Assembly (NCBI RefSeq): GCF_000347635.1
Contig: NC_020514.1
Span: 930,001 to 994,000, forward strand
DNA from: Paraglaciecola psychrophila 170
GTDB lineage: Bacteria > Pseudomonadota > Gammaproteobacteria > Enterobacterales > Alteromonadaceae
DNA: 64,000 nt
Direction: 5' to 3'
The translations under genes were made by a program, and so were the position numbers. A model generated the notes under the pieces. The model was not told the origin of the DNA. It was given only the letters and a program-made list of their open reading frames with translations, and did not search any database. The number at the start of each line of letters is the position of its first letter. The stretch's first letter is position 1. Positions 49,146 to 59,069 of the stretch are shown here, one piece after another.

Positions 49146-49482
49146 AGTTAGTCTTTAATCGCCGTCATTATTCCCCTGCGTTTACGGAAATGCTAATTGC
49201 AATAGAAAGATATCAACAAATAAATAGACTATTAGAGTAATGACACATTTCAAGCCATTGCTGTCTTTTAATTTCTTCACGCAATTTTATACACGCCGTT
49301 TGTTGTAAAGTATTGTAGTACGGAATGGAACTTGCTTAGTTTGGTTTTTGAAATATTAATGTCATTATTTTCTAGTATGTTGATGCGTCTAAGTACTTGT
49401 TAAGCTAAAAAAGAAACGGAACATCTGTTACTACTGAGTGTTAGTTAACCCTTATTAGCAGTTTGTAGTAGTTGTAAAATAG
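49146..49482. other. Gap between wcaF and wcaI
   Basis: 337 bases. Only tiny ORFs, no repeat of the CACAGAGG family and no terminator-like hairpin seen. Confidence 0.5.
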
Positions 49483-49497
49483 ATGGGATTTAACTTT

Positions 49498-50745
49498 ATG
49501 AAAGTGCTATTGAAAAGTTTAAATTATGCCCCTGAACTCACAGGGATTGGTAAGTACAATGGTGAAATGTGTGAGGCGTTTGCCGAAAAAGGCATGGATG
49601 TTACCGCTATTGTTGCCCCTCCTTACTACCCACAATGGCAAGTGTCTCCAGGTTATCGCAAGTTTTGGTATAAACAGGGCAAGACGAATGGCGTAAAACT
49701 GATCCGTTGTCCTTTGTATGTTCCAAGTAACGTGTCCATACCAAAGCGTTTTATTCACCTATGTTCATTTGCCTTTACTGCCGGCCTTGCCATGGCAACA
49801 CAGCTTTTCAATCGACCTAATGTGGTTATTTTGGTGCAACCAACCTTATTTTGTGCACCTTTTGCATTAATTTTTGCAAAATTAATGGGTGCGAAAACTA
49901 TCATGCACATACAAGACTTTGAAGTAAACGCCATGTTTGGCCTGGGTATGGTGCGTGAAGGTAAAATGGTGAACGTGGTTAAAAGATTAGAAAGCTGGTT
50001 ATTAAAACGCTTTGACGCCGTTTCCACTATTTCTTACAGCATGATGGAAATAGCCAAAGCTAAAGGGGTGGATGAAAGTAAGATTATTTATTTTCCCAAT
50101 TGGTCAGACATTGACTTTGTTACACCCCACTCTGATGGTTCTGCCTTGAAAAAAGAATGGGACTTTAACCCCAGTGATAGGATAATTATGTATGCAGGTA
50201 ATATAGGTTATAAGCAGGGCCTTGAAATTATTTTCGATGCAGCAGAATATTTCCAAGAACAAACTGATATAAAGTTCGTGTTAGTCGGCGCGGGGGCCTA
50301 TACGAATACCCTTATAGCGCTATCGGCCAAGCGAATGCTAACAAACGTTTATTTTAAACCACTGCAGCCCTGGGAAAATGTTCCACAGATGCTTGCACTT
50401 GCTGACATTCACCTCGTGGTGCAAAAAAAAGGGGCAGCTGATGCAGTTTTGCCCTCTAAGCTCACTAATATTTTAGCCGCAGGTGGCCATACATTGGTTA
50501 CCGCCGAGCGTCACACTGAATTAGGGGTGATCGCCGCAAAGTATGAAGGTATTTTTCATCGTATCGAGCCTGAAGATAGTACTGCGTTTATTGATGGTAT
50601 TACGCATTTATTAGATCAGGATTTAACAAGCCATAATACGGTTGCGCGTAAATTTGCAGAATCTAATCTAGCCAAGGATCAAATACTAGCGGAGTTCGCT
50701 GATAATTTGGCTTTGTTAGCTAAAACAGAATATGTGTTTAATTAA
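49498..50745 (+). CDS. wcaI: Colanic-acid-type glycosyltransferase (WcaI-like)
   Basis: 415 aa. Starts KVLLKSLNYAPELTGIGKYN, the WcaI signature, and contains VAPPYYPQWQV, IMHIQDFEVNAMFGLGM and IIMYAGNIGYKQGLEII. The start at 49498 fits the family; the in-frame ATG at 49483 is less likely. WcaI belongs to the colanic acid gene set, where it is thought to add a sugar to the repeat unit. Directly precedes gmd. Confidence 0.85.
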   Translation: MKVLLKSLNYAPELTGIGKYNGEMCEAFAEKGMDVTAIVAPPYYPQWQVSPGYRKFWYKQGKTNGVKLIRCPLYVPSNVSIPKRFIHLCSFAFTAGLAMATQLFNRPNVVILVQPTLFCAPFALIFAKLMGAKTIMHIQDFEVNAMFGLGMVREGKMVNVVKRLESWLLKRFDAVSTISYSMMEIAKAKGVDESKIIYFPNWSDIDFVTPHSDGSALKKEWDFNPSDRIIMYAGNIGYKQGLEIIFDAAEYFQEQTDIKFVLVGAGAYTNTLIALSAKRMLTNVYFKPLQPWENVPQMLALADIHLVVQKKGAADAVLPSKLTNILAAGGHTLVTAERHTELGVIAAKYEGIFHRIEPEDSTAFIDGITHLLDQDLTSHNTVARKFAESNLAKDQILAEFADNLALLAKTEYVFN

Positions 50746-50772
50746 AACAAGTAATTTTAAAGGAAGAAGTAA

Positions 50773-51894
50773 ATGACAAATAAAGTAGCGTTAATTACCG
50801 GGGTAACTGGACAAGATGGCTCTTATTTAGCCGAGTTGTTATTAGAAAAAGGTTATGAGGTACATGGTATTAAACGCCGGGCATCGTCATTCAATACGGA
50901 GCGTGTTGATCACATTTATCAAGACGGCCATGAAACCAGTCCCAAGTTTTTTCTGCACTATGGTGACTTAAGCGATAGCTCTAACTTAACCCGTATCATT
51001 AACCTTGTACAACCCGATGAGGTTTACAACTTAGGCGCGCAGTCACATGTGGCGGTATCGTTTGAATGCCCAGAATATACCGCTGATGTCGACGCTATGG
51101 GTGCGTTACGGATATTAGAAGCTATTCGCTTTTTAGGACTTGAAAAGAAAACCCGTTTCTATCAAGCATCAACCTCAGAGCTTTACGGTGAAGTACAAGA
51201 AATACCCCAAAAAGAAACCACGCCGTTTCACCCGCGCTCACCTTATGCGGTAGCCAAAATGTATGCCTATTGGATCACTGTTAACTACCGTGAATCTTAC
51301 GGCATGTATGCCTGTAACGGTATATTGTTTAACCATGAGTCACCCCGCCGTGGCGAAACCTTTGTTACCCGCAAAATCACCCGTGCCTTAGCAAACATCT
51401 CGCAAGGTTTAGAAAAATGTTTGTTCTTGGGTAACATGGACGCTCTGCGAGACTGGGGCCATGCTAAAGACTACGTACGTATGCAGTGGATGATGTTACA
51501 ACAAGACGTTGCCGACGACTTTGTGATAGCCACGGGTAAACAAATTTCTGTACGAGAGTTTGTACGTTTATCAGCACAGGAACTCGGCATAGAGCTTGAA
51601 TTCAACGGTGAAGGCATAGACGAAACAGCCACAGTCAAATCAATCACTGGTGACAACGCCCATGCCTTGACAGTGGGCGATGTAATCGTAAAAGTCGATA
51701 CCCGCTACTTCCGCCCAGCCGAAGTAGAAACCTTGCTGGGCGACCCAAGCAAAGCCAAAGAAAAACTTGGCTGGACCCCAGCCATCACCGTTGAAGAAAT
51801 GTGCGCAGAAATGGTTGCACACGATCTAGATAAAGCCAAACAACATGCTTTACTAAAATCAAACGGTCATAAAGTTAACGTCTCGGTAGAATAA
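50773..51894 (+). CDS. gmd: GDP-mannose 4,6-dehydratase
   Basis: 373 aa, full length. First step from GDP-mannose to GDP-L-fucose. Nucleotide-binding motif [20 protein letters not shown] near the N-terminus, active-site pair in [13 protein letters not shown] (Y-x-x-x-K), and [15 protein letters not shown]. Its usual partner fcl is 1138 bases downstream instead of adjacent. Confidence 0.96.
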   Translation: MTNKVALITGVTGQDGSYLAELLLEKGYEVHGIKRRASSFNTERVDHIYQDGHETSPKFFLHYGDLSDSSNLTRIINLVQPDEVYNLGAQSHVAVSFECPEYTADVDAMGALRILEAIRFLGLEKKTRFYQASTSELYGEVQEIPQKETTPFHPRSPYAVAKMYAYWITVNYRESYGMYACNGILFNHESPRRGETFVTRKITRALANISQGLEKCLFLGNMDALRDWGHAKDYVRMQWMMLQQDVADDFVIATGKQISVREFVRLSAQELGIELEFNGEGIDETATVKSITGDNAHALTVGDVIVKVDTRYFRPAEVETLLGDPSKAKEKLGWTPAITVEEMCAEMVAHDLDKAKQHALLKSNGHKVNVSVE

Positions 51895-51920
51895 AAAACA
51901 CGAGGCACGAGAACAATATT

Positions 51921-52199
51921 TTCACCACAGAGGAAAACGAGGACACAGAGGCAAGAAAATAATATGCATTACTCTATGAACTTGGTAGTGAGTTATTTAT
52001 GTTTTTATCATAACCATCTATCTCGTTTACCTCGGTGTTCTTTGTGGTAAATAGCTTTAGTTGTTTTTAATAAAGAATGGTTCGGTGGTAAGTACTTGTG
52101 TTTTTATCTTAACCATCTGCCTCGTTTACCTCATTGTACTCTGTGGTAAATAGTTGTTTTATACATTTTGAACTCGGTGGTGAATATTTTTTAGGAGGT
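51921..52199. repeat. CACAGAGG/CCTCGGTG repeat array upstream of the GxxExxY gene
   Basis: Starts CACCACAGAGGAAAACGAGG, followed by GGACACAGAGG. A segment of about 53 bases (52002-52054: T5ATC, TAACCATCT, TCGTTTACCTCGGTG, CTTTGTGGTAAATAG) is repeated at 52101-52153 with few changes. A CTCGGTGGTGAATAT box lies just before the gene. Confidence 0.8.
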
Positions 52200-52203
52200 A
52201 GTA

Positions 52204-52575
52204 ATGGAAACGGATCTTCTTACTCAAAAAGTCATTGGTTGTGCGATAGAAGTGCATAAGGAGTTAGGGCCTGGTTTATTAGAATCTAGTTATGAATGTT
52301 GCTTGATGTATGAACTCGCCAAAGCAGGGATAGTGGCGAAAAACCAAGTTGTACTGCCAGTCAATTACAAAGGTGTGTTGATTGAAAGTGGGTACCGGAT
52401 AGATATATTGCTGCCTAAAAAGTTAATTGTTGAGTTGAAGGCGGTGGACAAATTATCGCCTATCCATACCGCTCAAATGATCACATATTTAAAGCTAAGT
52501 GAAATTAAAACAGGCTTATTGATTAACTTTAACGTGCAAAAACTCTCTGATGGGCTTAAACGAATTAGTATGTAA
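52204..52575 (+). CDS. GxxExxY-family protein (PD-(D/E)xK nuclease-like)
   Basis: 123 aa, intact, with a strong ribosome binding site (TTAGGAGG). The name-giving motif is G24-L-L-E27-S-S-Y30. The PD-(D/E)xK-like triad D67, E77, K79 sits in YRIDILL and LIVELKA, and HTAQMITYLKL follows (H88, Q91). Family members are small, uncharacterised and predicted to have a nuclease fold. It lies alone between repeat arrays that separate gmd from fcl, so it behaves like cargo or engine of an inserted element, not like an EPS gene. Confidence 0.85.
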   Translation: METDLLTQKVIGCAIEVHKELGPGLLESSYECCLMYELAKAGIVAKNQVVLPVNYKGVLIESGYRIDILLPKKLIVELKAVDKLSPIHTAQMITYLKLSEIKTGLLINFNVQKLSDGLKRISM

Positions 52576-52584
52576 ATCAACCAA

Positions 52585-53003
52585 TAATTGTATTCTCTGT
52601 GTGTAATGCGAAGCATCTCTGTGTTCTCGGTGGTTAATATGTAGGTTGGAATAAAAGAATATAGATTGAACCACCGAGGACACTGAGAAAATAGGAATAA
52701 GGTATTTAATCTTAACTTCGTTGTACTTGTTGGTCTTAGTGGAATGAAGGATTAAAGATTGAACCACAGAGGACACCGAGAGCACCGAGGAAACAGCAAT
52801 AAGGTTTTTAATTTAACCTCTGTGTGCTCTCCACGCGGTGGCCGGAATCCTCGGTGGTTAATATGTTTTTGGTAGCCTTTTTTGGTTGATTTGTAGTTTG
52901 AAATATAAATATAAAGATTGAACCACAGACATCAGTAATGTCGCAGTAACAAAGCTTTTAAGATTATTTTAACCTCTTTGTACTTTGTGCCCTCGGTGGT
53001 AAT
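52585..53003. repeat. CACAGAGG/CCACCGAGG repeat array downstream of the GxxExxY gene
   Basis: Three direct repeats begin GATTGAACCAC at 52664, 52757 and 52916, each followed by an A/G-rich stretch and a converse CCTCTGTG or CCTCGGTGGT end (52626-52640, 52813-52860, 52970-53003). Together with the upstream array they frame the gene. The array ends 30 bases before the fcl start. Confidence 0.8.
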
Positions 53004-53032
53004 TTGTTTTTGTGGTGAATAAGGATTTAAAA

Positions 53033-53992
53033 ATGAAAAGAATTTTTGTTGCGGGCCATAACGGTATGGTTGGGTCGGCTATAGTTAGGCAGTTGGAAAC
53101 ACGCGGTGATGTTGAACTTGTATTGCGTAGTCGTAGTGAATTGGATTTATTGGATCAACATGCGGTTGTTGCGTTTTTTGCTTCTGAAAATATTGATGAG
53201 GTGTATTTAGCGGCTGCTAAGGTGGGAGGGATTGTTGCCAACAATACCTACCCTGCTGAGTTTATTCATCAAAACTTGATGATCCAGTGCAATATTATTC
53301 ATGGTGCTCATCTGTCGGGTGTGCAAGATTTACTATTTTTGGGTTCGTCTTGTATTTACCCTAAGTTAGCTGAACAGCCAATGAAAGAAACAGCATTGTT
53401 AACTGCTACCTTAGAGCCGACTAACGAGCCTTATGCGATTGCTAAAATAGCCGGTATTAAATTGTGTGAGTCGTATAACCGGCAATACGGGCGAAATTAC
53501 CGCAGCGTAATGCCCACTAATTTATATGGCCCTCACGATAACTTTCATCCGGAAAACTCTCATGTTATTCCTGCTTTATTACGCAGGTTCCATGAAGCCA
53601 AATTGACAGGTTTAGATGAAGTAGTTGCCTGGGGCTCGGGTAACCCCATGCGTGAATTTTTGCATGTTGATGATATGGCCTCCGCGTCTATCTTCGTGAT
53701 GGAGTTAGATCAATCTACCTATGCAGATAACACCCAAGACATGCTCAGCCACATTAATGTGGGTACAGGTGTTGATTGCACTATCCGTGAATTAGTTGAG
53801 ACCGTCTCTAGAGTTGTTGGCTTTGAGGGCAGTATCGTCTTCGATACGACTAAACCTGATGGGGCGCCTCGCAAGTTAATGGATGTGACTCGTCTAACAA
53901 ATCTGGGTTGGGGATATTCTATTGGACTCGAACAAGGTTTGAAGAGCAGTTATCAATGGTTTTTAGCCAACCAAGATAATTTTAGAAAATAG
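53033..53992 (+). CDS. fcl: GDP-L-fucose synthase
   Basis: 319 aa. Second enzyme of GDP-fucose synthesis (epimerase/reductase) after Gmd. Motifs [29 protein letters not shown] and the catalytic [10 protein letters not shown] (Y-x-x-x-K). The start at 53033 has a ribosome binding site (AAGGA); an in-frame GTG at 53012 would start inside the repeat array. Last intact gene of the cluster. Confidence 0.96.
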   Translation: MKRIFVAGHNGMVGSAIVRQLETRGDVELVLRSRSELDLLDQHAVVAFFASENIDEVYLAAAKVGGIVANNTYPAEFIHQNLMIQCNIIHGAHLSGVQDLLFLGSSCIYPKLAEQPMKETALLTATLEPTNEPYAIAKIAGIKLCESYNRQYGRNYRSVMPTNLYGPHDNFHPENSHVIPALLRRFHEAKLTGLDEVVAWGSGNPMREFLHVDDMASASIFVMELDQSTYADNTQDMLSHINVGTGVDCTIRELVETVSRVVGFEGSIVFDTTKPDGAPRKLMDVTRLTNLGWGYSIGLEQGLKSSYQWFLANQDNFRK

Positions 53993-54089
53993 AGATACAG
54001 ATGCTAGATACAAGTTGCTAACAGCTTGTTGTGGTTGAATTAGCCGGACACTTCAATAAAGGATTATAATCCTGTTAATTGAGGTGAAT

Positions 54090-54377
54090 ATGACTAAACG
54101 AACAAACAGGCATTATCCAACAGAATTTAAGTAAGAAGCGGTTGCTCTGGTAATTGAGCAAGATTACTCAATCGTGCAGGCAGCTGCGTCTTTGGGCGCG
54201 ACAGACAAACTACTTTACAACTGGGTAGCCAAGCATAAGAAACAGGTACAAGGTTATGTGCTGTCTGGTGATGAACGGGCAGAGTTAATTCAGCTCAGGA
54301 AGGATAATAAACGTCTACACATGGAGCGTAAAATCCTAAAAAAGGCAAGTGCCTTCTTCGCGAAAGAAATGAAGTAA
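54090..54377 (+). pseudogene. IS3-family orfA (HTH protein), stop-interrupted
   Basis: Reads TKRTNRHYPTEFK, stop (TAA at the position of a glutamine codon), EAVALVIEQDYSIVQAAASL, GATDKLLYNWV, then the leucine-zipper-like LIQLRKDNKRLHMERKILKK. Only the part from 54174 is open. The helix-turn-helix and zipper are otherwise conserved. Confidence 0.8.
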
Positions 54378-54379
54378 GA

Positions 54380-55236
54380 TATTCTTTTATAAGTGAGCTT
54401 GATGCTAAATATCCTGTGTCAGTTGCTTGTAAAGTGATGGAAGTGAGTTCGTCAGCATACTACGTATGGCTAAAAAGACCGGGTGAACTCATAGTCGCTC
54501 AAACACTTAGACTGTATCGACGAGCAAAAATATTATTCAAGGCGAGTCGAAACAGTTGAGGCAGCGCAGAGCTTGCTAAAGCACTACGCAAAGAAGGCTT
54601 TGAGATAACACGTTATCGCGCCATTAAGCTAATGGAGCGGCTTAAATTAGTTGTGACTCGGAGAATAGCTTATAAAGTGACAACCAAGCAAAAACACAGT
54701 GATGCTGTGGCTGACAACTTGTTAAATATGAATTTCAATCCAGTTGGACCCAATCAAATTTGGGCGGGTGATGTGTCCTATTTAAAGACGGGTGAGGGCT
54801 GTTTGTACTTAGCAATTGTCATGGATTTGTACTCACGCCGTATTGTTGGTTGGCATATATCAAAACGCATGACGCGTGATTTGGTCGAGCAAGCGCTGGT
54901 AAAGGCCCATAACTTACGTAAACCGGCAAAAGGTGTGATATTTCACAGTGATAGAGGCTCTCAGTCCACGAGTACAGGCTTTAGAAATTTGGTGTCGCGA
55001 TTAGGTAGTCGAGCCCAGCATGGGTGACGTTGGAGCTTGCTGGGATAATGCTGTTGTGGAGCGTTTCTTTGGAAGTATAAAGCATGATTAGTTGTTTAAA
55101 GTACCGCAGCCAACTTGATGACATATTCGAGAAGATGTGACTAGGTACATGAAATATTACAATGTTGAGCGACTGCATTCAGCCAATTTGGAGCAATCGT
55201 CAATTGAATTTGAAAATTCCTTTAGAAAAGTGTCCG
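54380..55236 (+). pseudogene. IS3-family orfB (DDE integrase), multiply broken
   Basis: Frames give YPVSVACKVMEVSSSAYYVW, stop, KALRKEGFEITRYRAIKLME, then DVSYLKTGEGCLYLAIVMDL (first catalytic D), FHSDRGSQ (second D) and further fragments with stops. The final catalytic glutamate region is scrambled. The transposase cannot be active. Confidence 0.85.
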
Positions 55237-55315
55237 GTTGGAGTTGACCATATCATCTAGTATCTAAATGCGAGATAGGTAACTCGAGCAAAATGTTTTT
55301 AATAACAGTTTTTTA

Positions 55316-55353
55316 GTTTTTCCTCTGCGTAATCTGTGAACTCGGTGATCTAA
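55316..55353. repeat. Relic of the CACAGAGG-type repeat
   Basis: A right-end-like sequence, CCTCTGCGTAATCTGTG then CTCGGTGATCTAAG. Short and diverged, 66 bases after the IS3 element. Confidence 0.45.
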
Positions 55354-55471
55354 GACTGCTTCACTTGCTGGTAATGAGTAAGTACAAATCGCTTTTTTAG
55401 AGTTTGAATTGAATGCTACATAGGATATATTTATCTTATTATTCGTACATGAAAAAAATGCATGCAGGATA

Positions 55472-55747
55472 ATGATAAGCAGTAAGCACTCAATTGGGCA
55501 TTCTCGCCGCTATACAAGAAAAAACCTCACTTTTTACTTGAGGTTGTTTCTTATTTTGTTTTTGTCATCAGCAGTCATAAAAGTCAGTGATTTAATTTTC
55601 TTTCCCCCGGAACTGTTTGAGACTATTCGTGCAAGCTATGGTGACAGTGCACAAAAAAGAGTCTTGCTCTGGCAAGAGGTCATAATGGATAATCAGAATG
55701 AAGATCTTGACGAGCAACTTTATAACGTTAATCGCTTCTTTGATTAA
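55472..55747 (+). pseudogene. Truncated LapG-like transglutaminase cysteine protease, N-terminal part
   Basis: 91 codons. A hydrophobic signal segment (about 22-42) is followed by ETIRASYGDSAQKRVLLWQE and LYNVNRFFD, a pattern like the start of the BTLCP/LapG family (R-Y-G, W-Q, V-N-x-F-F). The family's catalytic Cys-His-Asp come later and are absent here. A hairpin terminator lies 62 bases after the stop. Homology is by pattern only; it could be an unrelated small membrane protein. Confidence 0.45.
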
Positions 55748-55808
55748 TTATTAACTACGGTATGCTCGAATAAGTATATGTGGTCCAATGTCGCCAATAA
55801 TCATCAAG

Positions 55809-55839
55809 AAACGCGTGCCAATTTGGTAGGCGTTTTTTT
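55809..55839 (+). terminator. Intrinsic terminator
   Basis: Near-perfect 13-bp stem (AAACGCGTGCCAA with TTGGTAGGCGTTT, one wobble and one mismatch) followed by a T7 run on the plus strand. It closes the 55472 gene. Confidence 0.75.
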
Positions 55840-56102
55840 GCTCATAAAGCTTCGCTAATCGACGATTATGATTTTTAATGTCTGTTTTAGAGCAAACATT
55901 CTAGTCATAAACATAAAAGCGAACTGCTGATTTTTATACTCGCCTATTAGTCAAAATTACATATTAATATTTTGAACTTTAACACAAAATCTACTGTGGC
56001 TTAATCTGTTAACACCAAGCTAATTTGTCGAATATAAATTGCTTTTATCCGTGCTCGGCAGCCATTGACCTCTTAGGTTCAAACATTTATATCTTTTGCT
56101 TT
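55840..56102. other. Gap before the BCCT-like gene end
   Basis: About 260 bases with no gene or repeat recognised. Confidence 0.5.
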
Positions 56103-57332
56103 TTACTGCTTGGCACTTTTCTCACGTTCCATGATACAAAAATCTAAGATGTTTTGCTCTGGACTGTTATTGATCTGGGCGACTGTTTTTAAACGGGTAA
56201 ATAATATAAACAATAAGCAACTGAACATTAAACCAATAACAACGGCTCCTACCCATTGGATCTGTAAAAAGTCTAGGGTGAATAATAAAGTCAGACTGGA
56301 TAGTACTAAAAGATTACCTACAAAATAGGGAGCTTTGCCTACTCTGGTAATGGTTATGTTTAAATTATCTGTGTAAAGGCGTATCAGTGAGTCCAATGAA
56401 TTGATCACAAATAACACTCCTACAGCAACCATCATGCCGTTTAACCAACCTGCAATATTGATATCGTTAAGGTGAACGTAATACAATCCTACAAACCATA
56501 TTGCGATCGGGATAGAAGGAAAAATCGACATTGTTAAAAATACTTGGTAAGTGCGAAGCCCACCCACAAACCGAGCGGTAAATTGGCCAATCATAATGCT
56601 CCAAGCAAACCACCAGTACAGATAAAATTCATGATAAGCGTTTAGCGGTAAAACAAACTGATGGATATTCGAAAAGTAACCATTTAATAAACCAAAAGTC
56701 TGGAAGAGTTCGCTGGCCTCTCCTTTATCCGATGACAAAGCGGCTAACCACGTGAAGGTTATCAAGGCAAAAAACAACCAAGTGCTAGCCAGGCTGAGAA
56801 TACTTACATAGCGAATATCCGTGCTTGAATATACCGAGGCGGCGATAACGCCTAACACAATCAAATAGAAACTAGCGGTTAACGCACCTTCATCGGCTAA
56901 CTGGGGAATATACCAAGGCAAATTGCTCAGTAGTAAAAAAGCTGTAAAAGCACAGGTACCAATAATAACCAAGTTATTGATAAATTTAACGATAGGGATG
57001 GCGAAAAACTGGACTTTAGGTTCGATAATACAAAAATAGAAACAGGTTAGAAAATAGAAACACCAGATCAAAAAAGCCCAAAAGCCAAATTCAATCGCTA
57101 AGGGGTTAGTAAACGCATACTCCGGGCTGGTGGCAATATCCGCGTAGCCTGCGAATTCAGTTAAGGGGAACATTATCAGCCCCACATCTAAACCTGAGGT
57201 AAATAAAATAGCGATAAAGGTAAAGGTGCTAACCGGAGTGACACCAATACAACGCACATTTCCCCATTTAAATAAAATACAGCCGATGCAAAAAAAAGTG
57301 AATAAAATGCCTGCTGATAACCAAATTGTCAT
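56103..57332 (-). CDS. BCCT-like choline/betaine transporter
   Basis: 409 aa, about eleven hydrophobic helices. YWWFAWSIMIGQFTARFVGG at about residues 240-260 is the BCCT-type W-W-x-x-W-S signature. Shorter than most BCCT carriers (about 500-700 aa), with a short C-terminal tail. Its place as last gene after betB and betA supports choline or betaine uptake. The spacing to betA is 51 bases. Confidence 0.7.
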   Translation of the reverse strand: MTIWLSAGILFTFFCIGCILFKWGNVRCIGVTPVSTFTFIAILFTSGLDVGLIMFPLTEFAGYADIATSPEYAFTNPLAIEFGFWAFLIWCFYFLTCFYFCIIEPKVQFFAIPIVKFINNLVIIGTCAFTAFLLLSNLPWYIPQLADEGALTASFYLIVLGVIAASVYSSTDIRYVSILSLASTWLFFALITFTWLAALSSDKGEASELFQTFGLLNGYFSNIHQFVLPLNAYHEFYLYWWFAWSIMIGQFTARFVGGLRTYQVFLTMSIFPSIPIAIWFVGLYYVHLNDINIAGWLNGMMVAVGVLFVINSLDSLIRLYTDNLNITITRVGKAPYFVGNLLVLSSLTLLFTLDFLQIQWVGAVVIGLMFSCLLFILFTRLKTVAQINNSPEQNILDFCIMEREKSAKQ

Positions 57333-57383
57333 AATACATCCGAAAAAAGTATAACCGAAAAATATGTGATGGTTTAGCCCTTA

Positions 57384-59060
57384 TTATCGTTTAGGTGTGT
57401 TAGCTCGTTGCTGAGTTTGCCACTGCACATCACCTGTTACCGTTACCGATTCAGGCGGTAAGTGATGACCTTTTATAAGGTCCGCTGCTCGCTCGGCCAA
57501 CATAATAGTTGGTGAGTTTAGATTTCCATTTGGAATAGTCGGAAATATCGAAGAGTCCACTACGCGTAAGCCTTGAATGCCATGTACTTTGGTTTCTGGG
57601 TCAACCACAGATAAGGCATCAGTACCCATCTTACATGAACAGCTTGGGTGATAGGCACTTTCAACAGATTCACGCACAAAGGCATCAATCTCTGAATCGC
57701 TTTGAATATGCATGCCGGGTTGAATTTCTTCGCCTCGGTAGCTATCAAGTGCAGGTTGATTAATAATTTCACGGGTTAACCTTACGCAGGCTCTAAAACC
57801 TTGAATGTCATCCTGATGTTGCAAATAATTAAATGTAATCTGCGGTGCTACGTCAGGTTGATTTGATACCACCTTGACGCTACCCCGGCTTTTGGGTTTG
57901 TTATGACCAATATGTACCTGAAAACCATGTCCTGCAAAGGCTTCTTTGCCATCGTAACGCATCGCTGCAGGCAAAAAGTGATACTGCAAGTCAGGCCATT
58001 CGACACCTACTTTTGAACGAATAAAACCGCAGGATTCAAAATGGTTAGTTGAACCTAAACCGTCTTTGTTCAAAATCCAGCGTACCCCAATTTTAAGCTT
58101 ACTCCACCAGTCTAATTCACCATTGAGCGTAATAGGCTGAGTACATTTGAATTGAAAGTAAAACTCTAGGTGATCTTGCAGGTTTTCACCTACACCGTTT
58201 AATTCATGCAAACATTCGATACCTGCTTTATCCAAGACCTCTTTAGAGCCGATGCCAGAAAGTTGCAGTAGGTGCGGTGAACCAATAGAGCCAGCACTTA
58301 AAATGACCTCTTTATTGACTTTTATTTCATGTGTCTGATTTTTATGGGCGAAACGCACCCCTACTGCTGCTTTGTTTTCAAGCAGTACTTTATGCACTAA
58401 AGCGTGGGTGACAACGGTCAAATTAGGGCGGCTCATCGCTGGGCGCAAATAGGCATTGGAGGTTGATGCACGGCGGCCATTTTTGACGGTCATGTGCATA
58501 GGGCCAAAGCCTTCTTGTTGCTCACCGTTATAATCTTCGGTGGCCAGATATCCTGCATCGGTTCCTGCATCTATGAAGGCTTGATATAGCGGATTTTTCA
58601 TCTGATTGCCGTTGTTGACCCCAAGTGGCCCTTCTTTGGCGCGGTAATCATCAGCCTTGAATGCCCAGCTCTCCGCTTTTTTAAAATAGGGCAGGCAATG
58701 GGAATAATCCCAATCAGTGGCACCACTTTGTTGCCACTCATCAAAATCTTTAGCATGTCCACGTACATACACCATGCCATTGATTGACGATGAGCCGCCC
58801 AACACTTTGCCACGAGGACAATGCATTTTGCGGTCATTCAAATAAGGCTCAGGCTGGCTTTCAAACTGCCATGCATATTTTTTAGTATTCATGGGGATAG
58901 ACAAAGCCGTGGGCATTTGAATAAAAATACTTTTGTCACTGCCGCCTGTTTCTAATAATAATACGCGGGTGTTTAAGTCTTCGGTTAGACGATTGGCCAG
59001 CACACAACCTGCAGAGCCTGCGCCAATAATTATATAATCATAATCTGCTTGGATATTCAT
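57384..59060 (-). CDS. betA: Choline dehydrogenase BetA
   Basis: 558 aa, FAD-dependent GMC oxidoreductase. Oxidises choline to betaine aldehyde. FAD motif [18 protein letters not shown] at the N-terminus, [22 protein letters not shown]-rich substrate loop, and the catalytic His in [12 protein letters not shown] near residue 470. 9 bases after betB, same operon. Confidence 0.95.
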   Translation of the reverse strand: MNIQADYDYIIIGAGSAGCVLANRLTEDLNTRVLLLETGGSDKSIFIQMPTALSIPMNTKKYAWQFESQPEPYLNDRKMHCPRGKVLGGSSSINGMVYVRGHAKDFDEWQQSGATDWDYSHCLPYFKKAESWAFKADDYRAKEGPLGVNNGNQMKNPLYQAFIDAGTDAGYLATEDYNGEQQEGFGPMHMTVKNGRRASTSNAYLRPAMSRPNLTVVTHALVHKVLLENKAAVGVRFAHKNQTHEIKVNKEVILSAGSIGSPHLLQLSGIGSKEVLDKAGIECLHELNGVGENLQDHLEFYFQFKCTQPITLNGELDWWSKLKIGVRWILNKDGLGSTNHFESCGFIRSKVGVEWPDLQYHFLPAAMRYDGKEAFAGHGFQVHIGHNKPKSRGSVKVVSNQPDVAPQITFNYLQHQDDIQGFRACVRLTREIINQPALDSYRGEEIQPGMHIQSDSEIDAFVRESVESAYHPSCSCKMGTDALSVVDPETKVHGIQGLRVVDSSIFPTIPNGNLNSPTIMLAERAADLIKGHHLPPESVTVTGDVQWQTQQRANTPKR

Positions 59061-59069
59061 TATTGGCCT

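Larger units (their letters stand above)
54032..55250 (+). mobile_element. IS3-family insertion sequence, inactivated
   Basis: 1219 bases bounded by imperfect inverted repeats; the outer ends start TGGT and share CCGGACACTT then AAAGG. orfA (54090-54377) is split by a stop after PTEFK, orfB (about 54380-55236) by several stops and at least two frame changes. No clear target-site duplication was seen. 40 bases after fcl. Confidence 0.85.

Noticed and set aside
52585..53003. CRISPR array
   Set aside because: Repeats are imperfect, irregularly spaced (93 and 159 bases) and no Cas gene is present.
54029..55253. Active IS3 element with programmed orfAB frameshift
   Set aside because: orfA and orfB have several stops and frame losses beyond the normal overlap shift.
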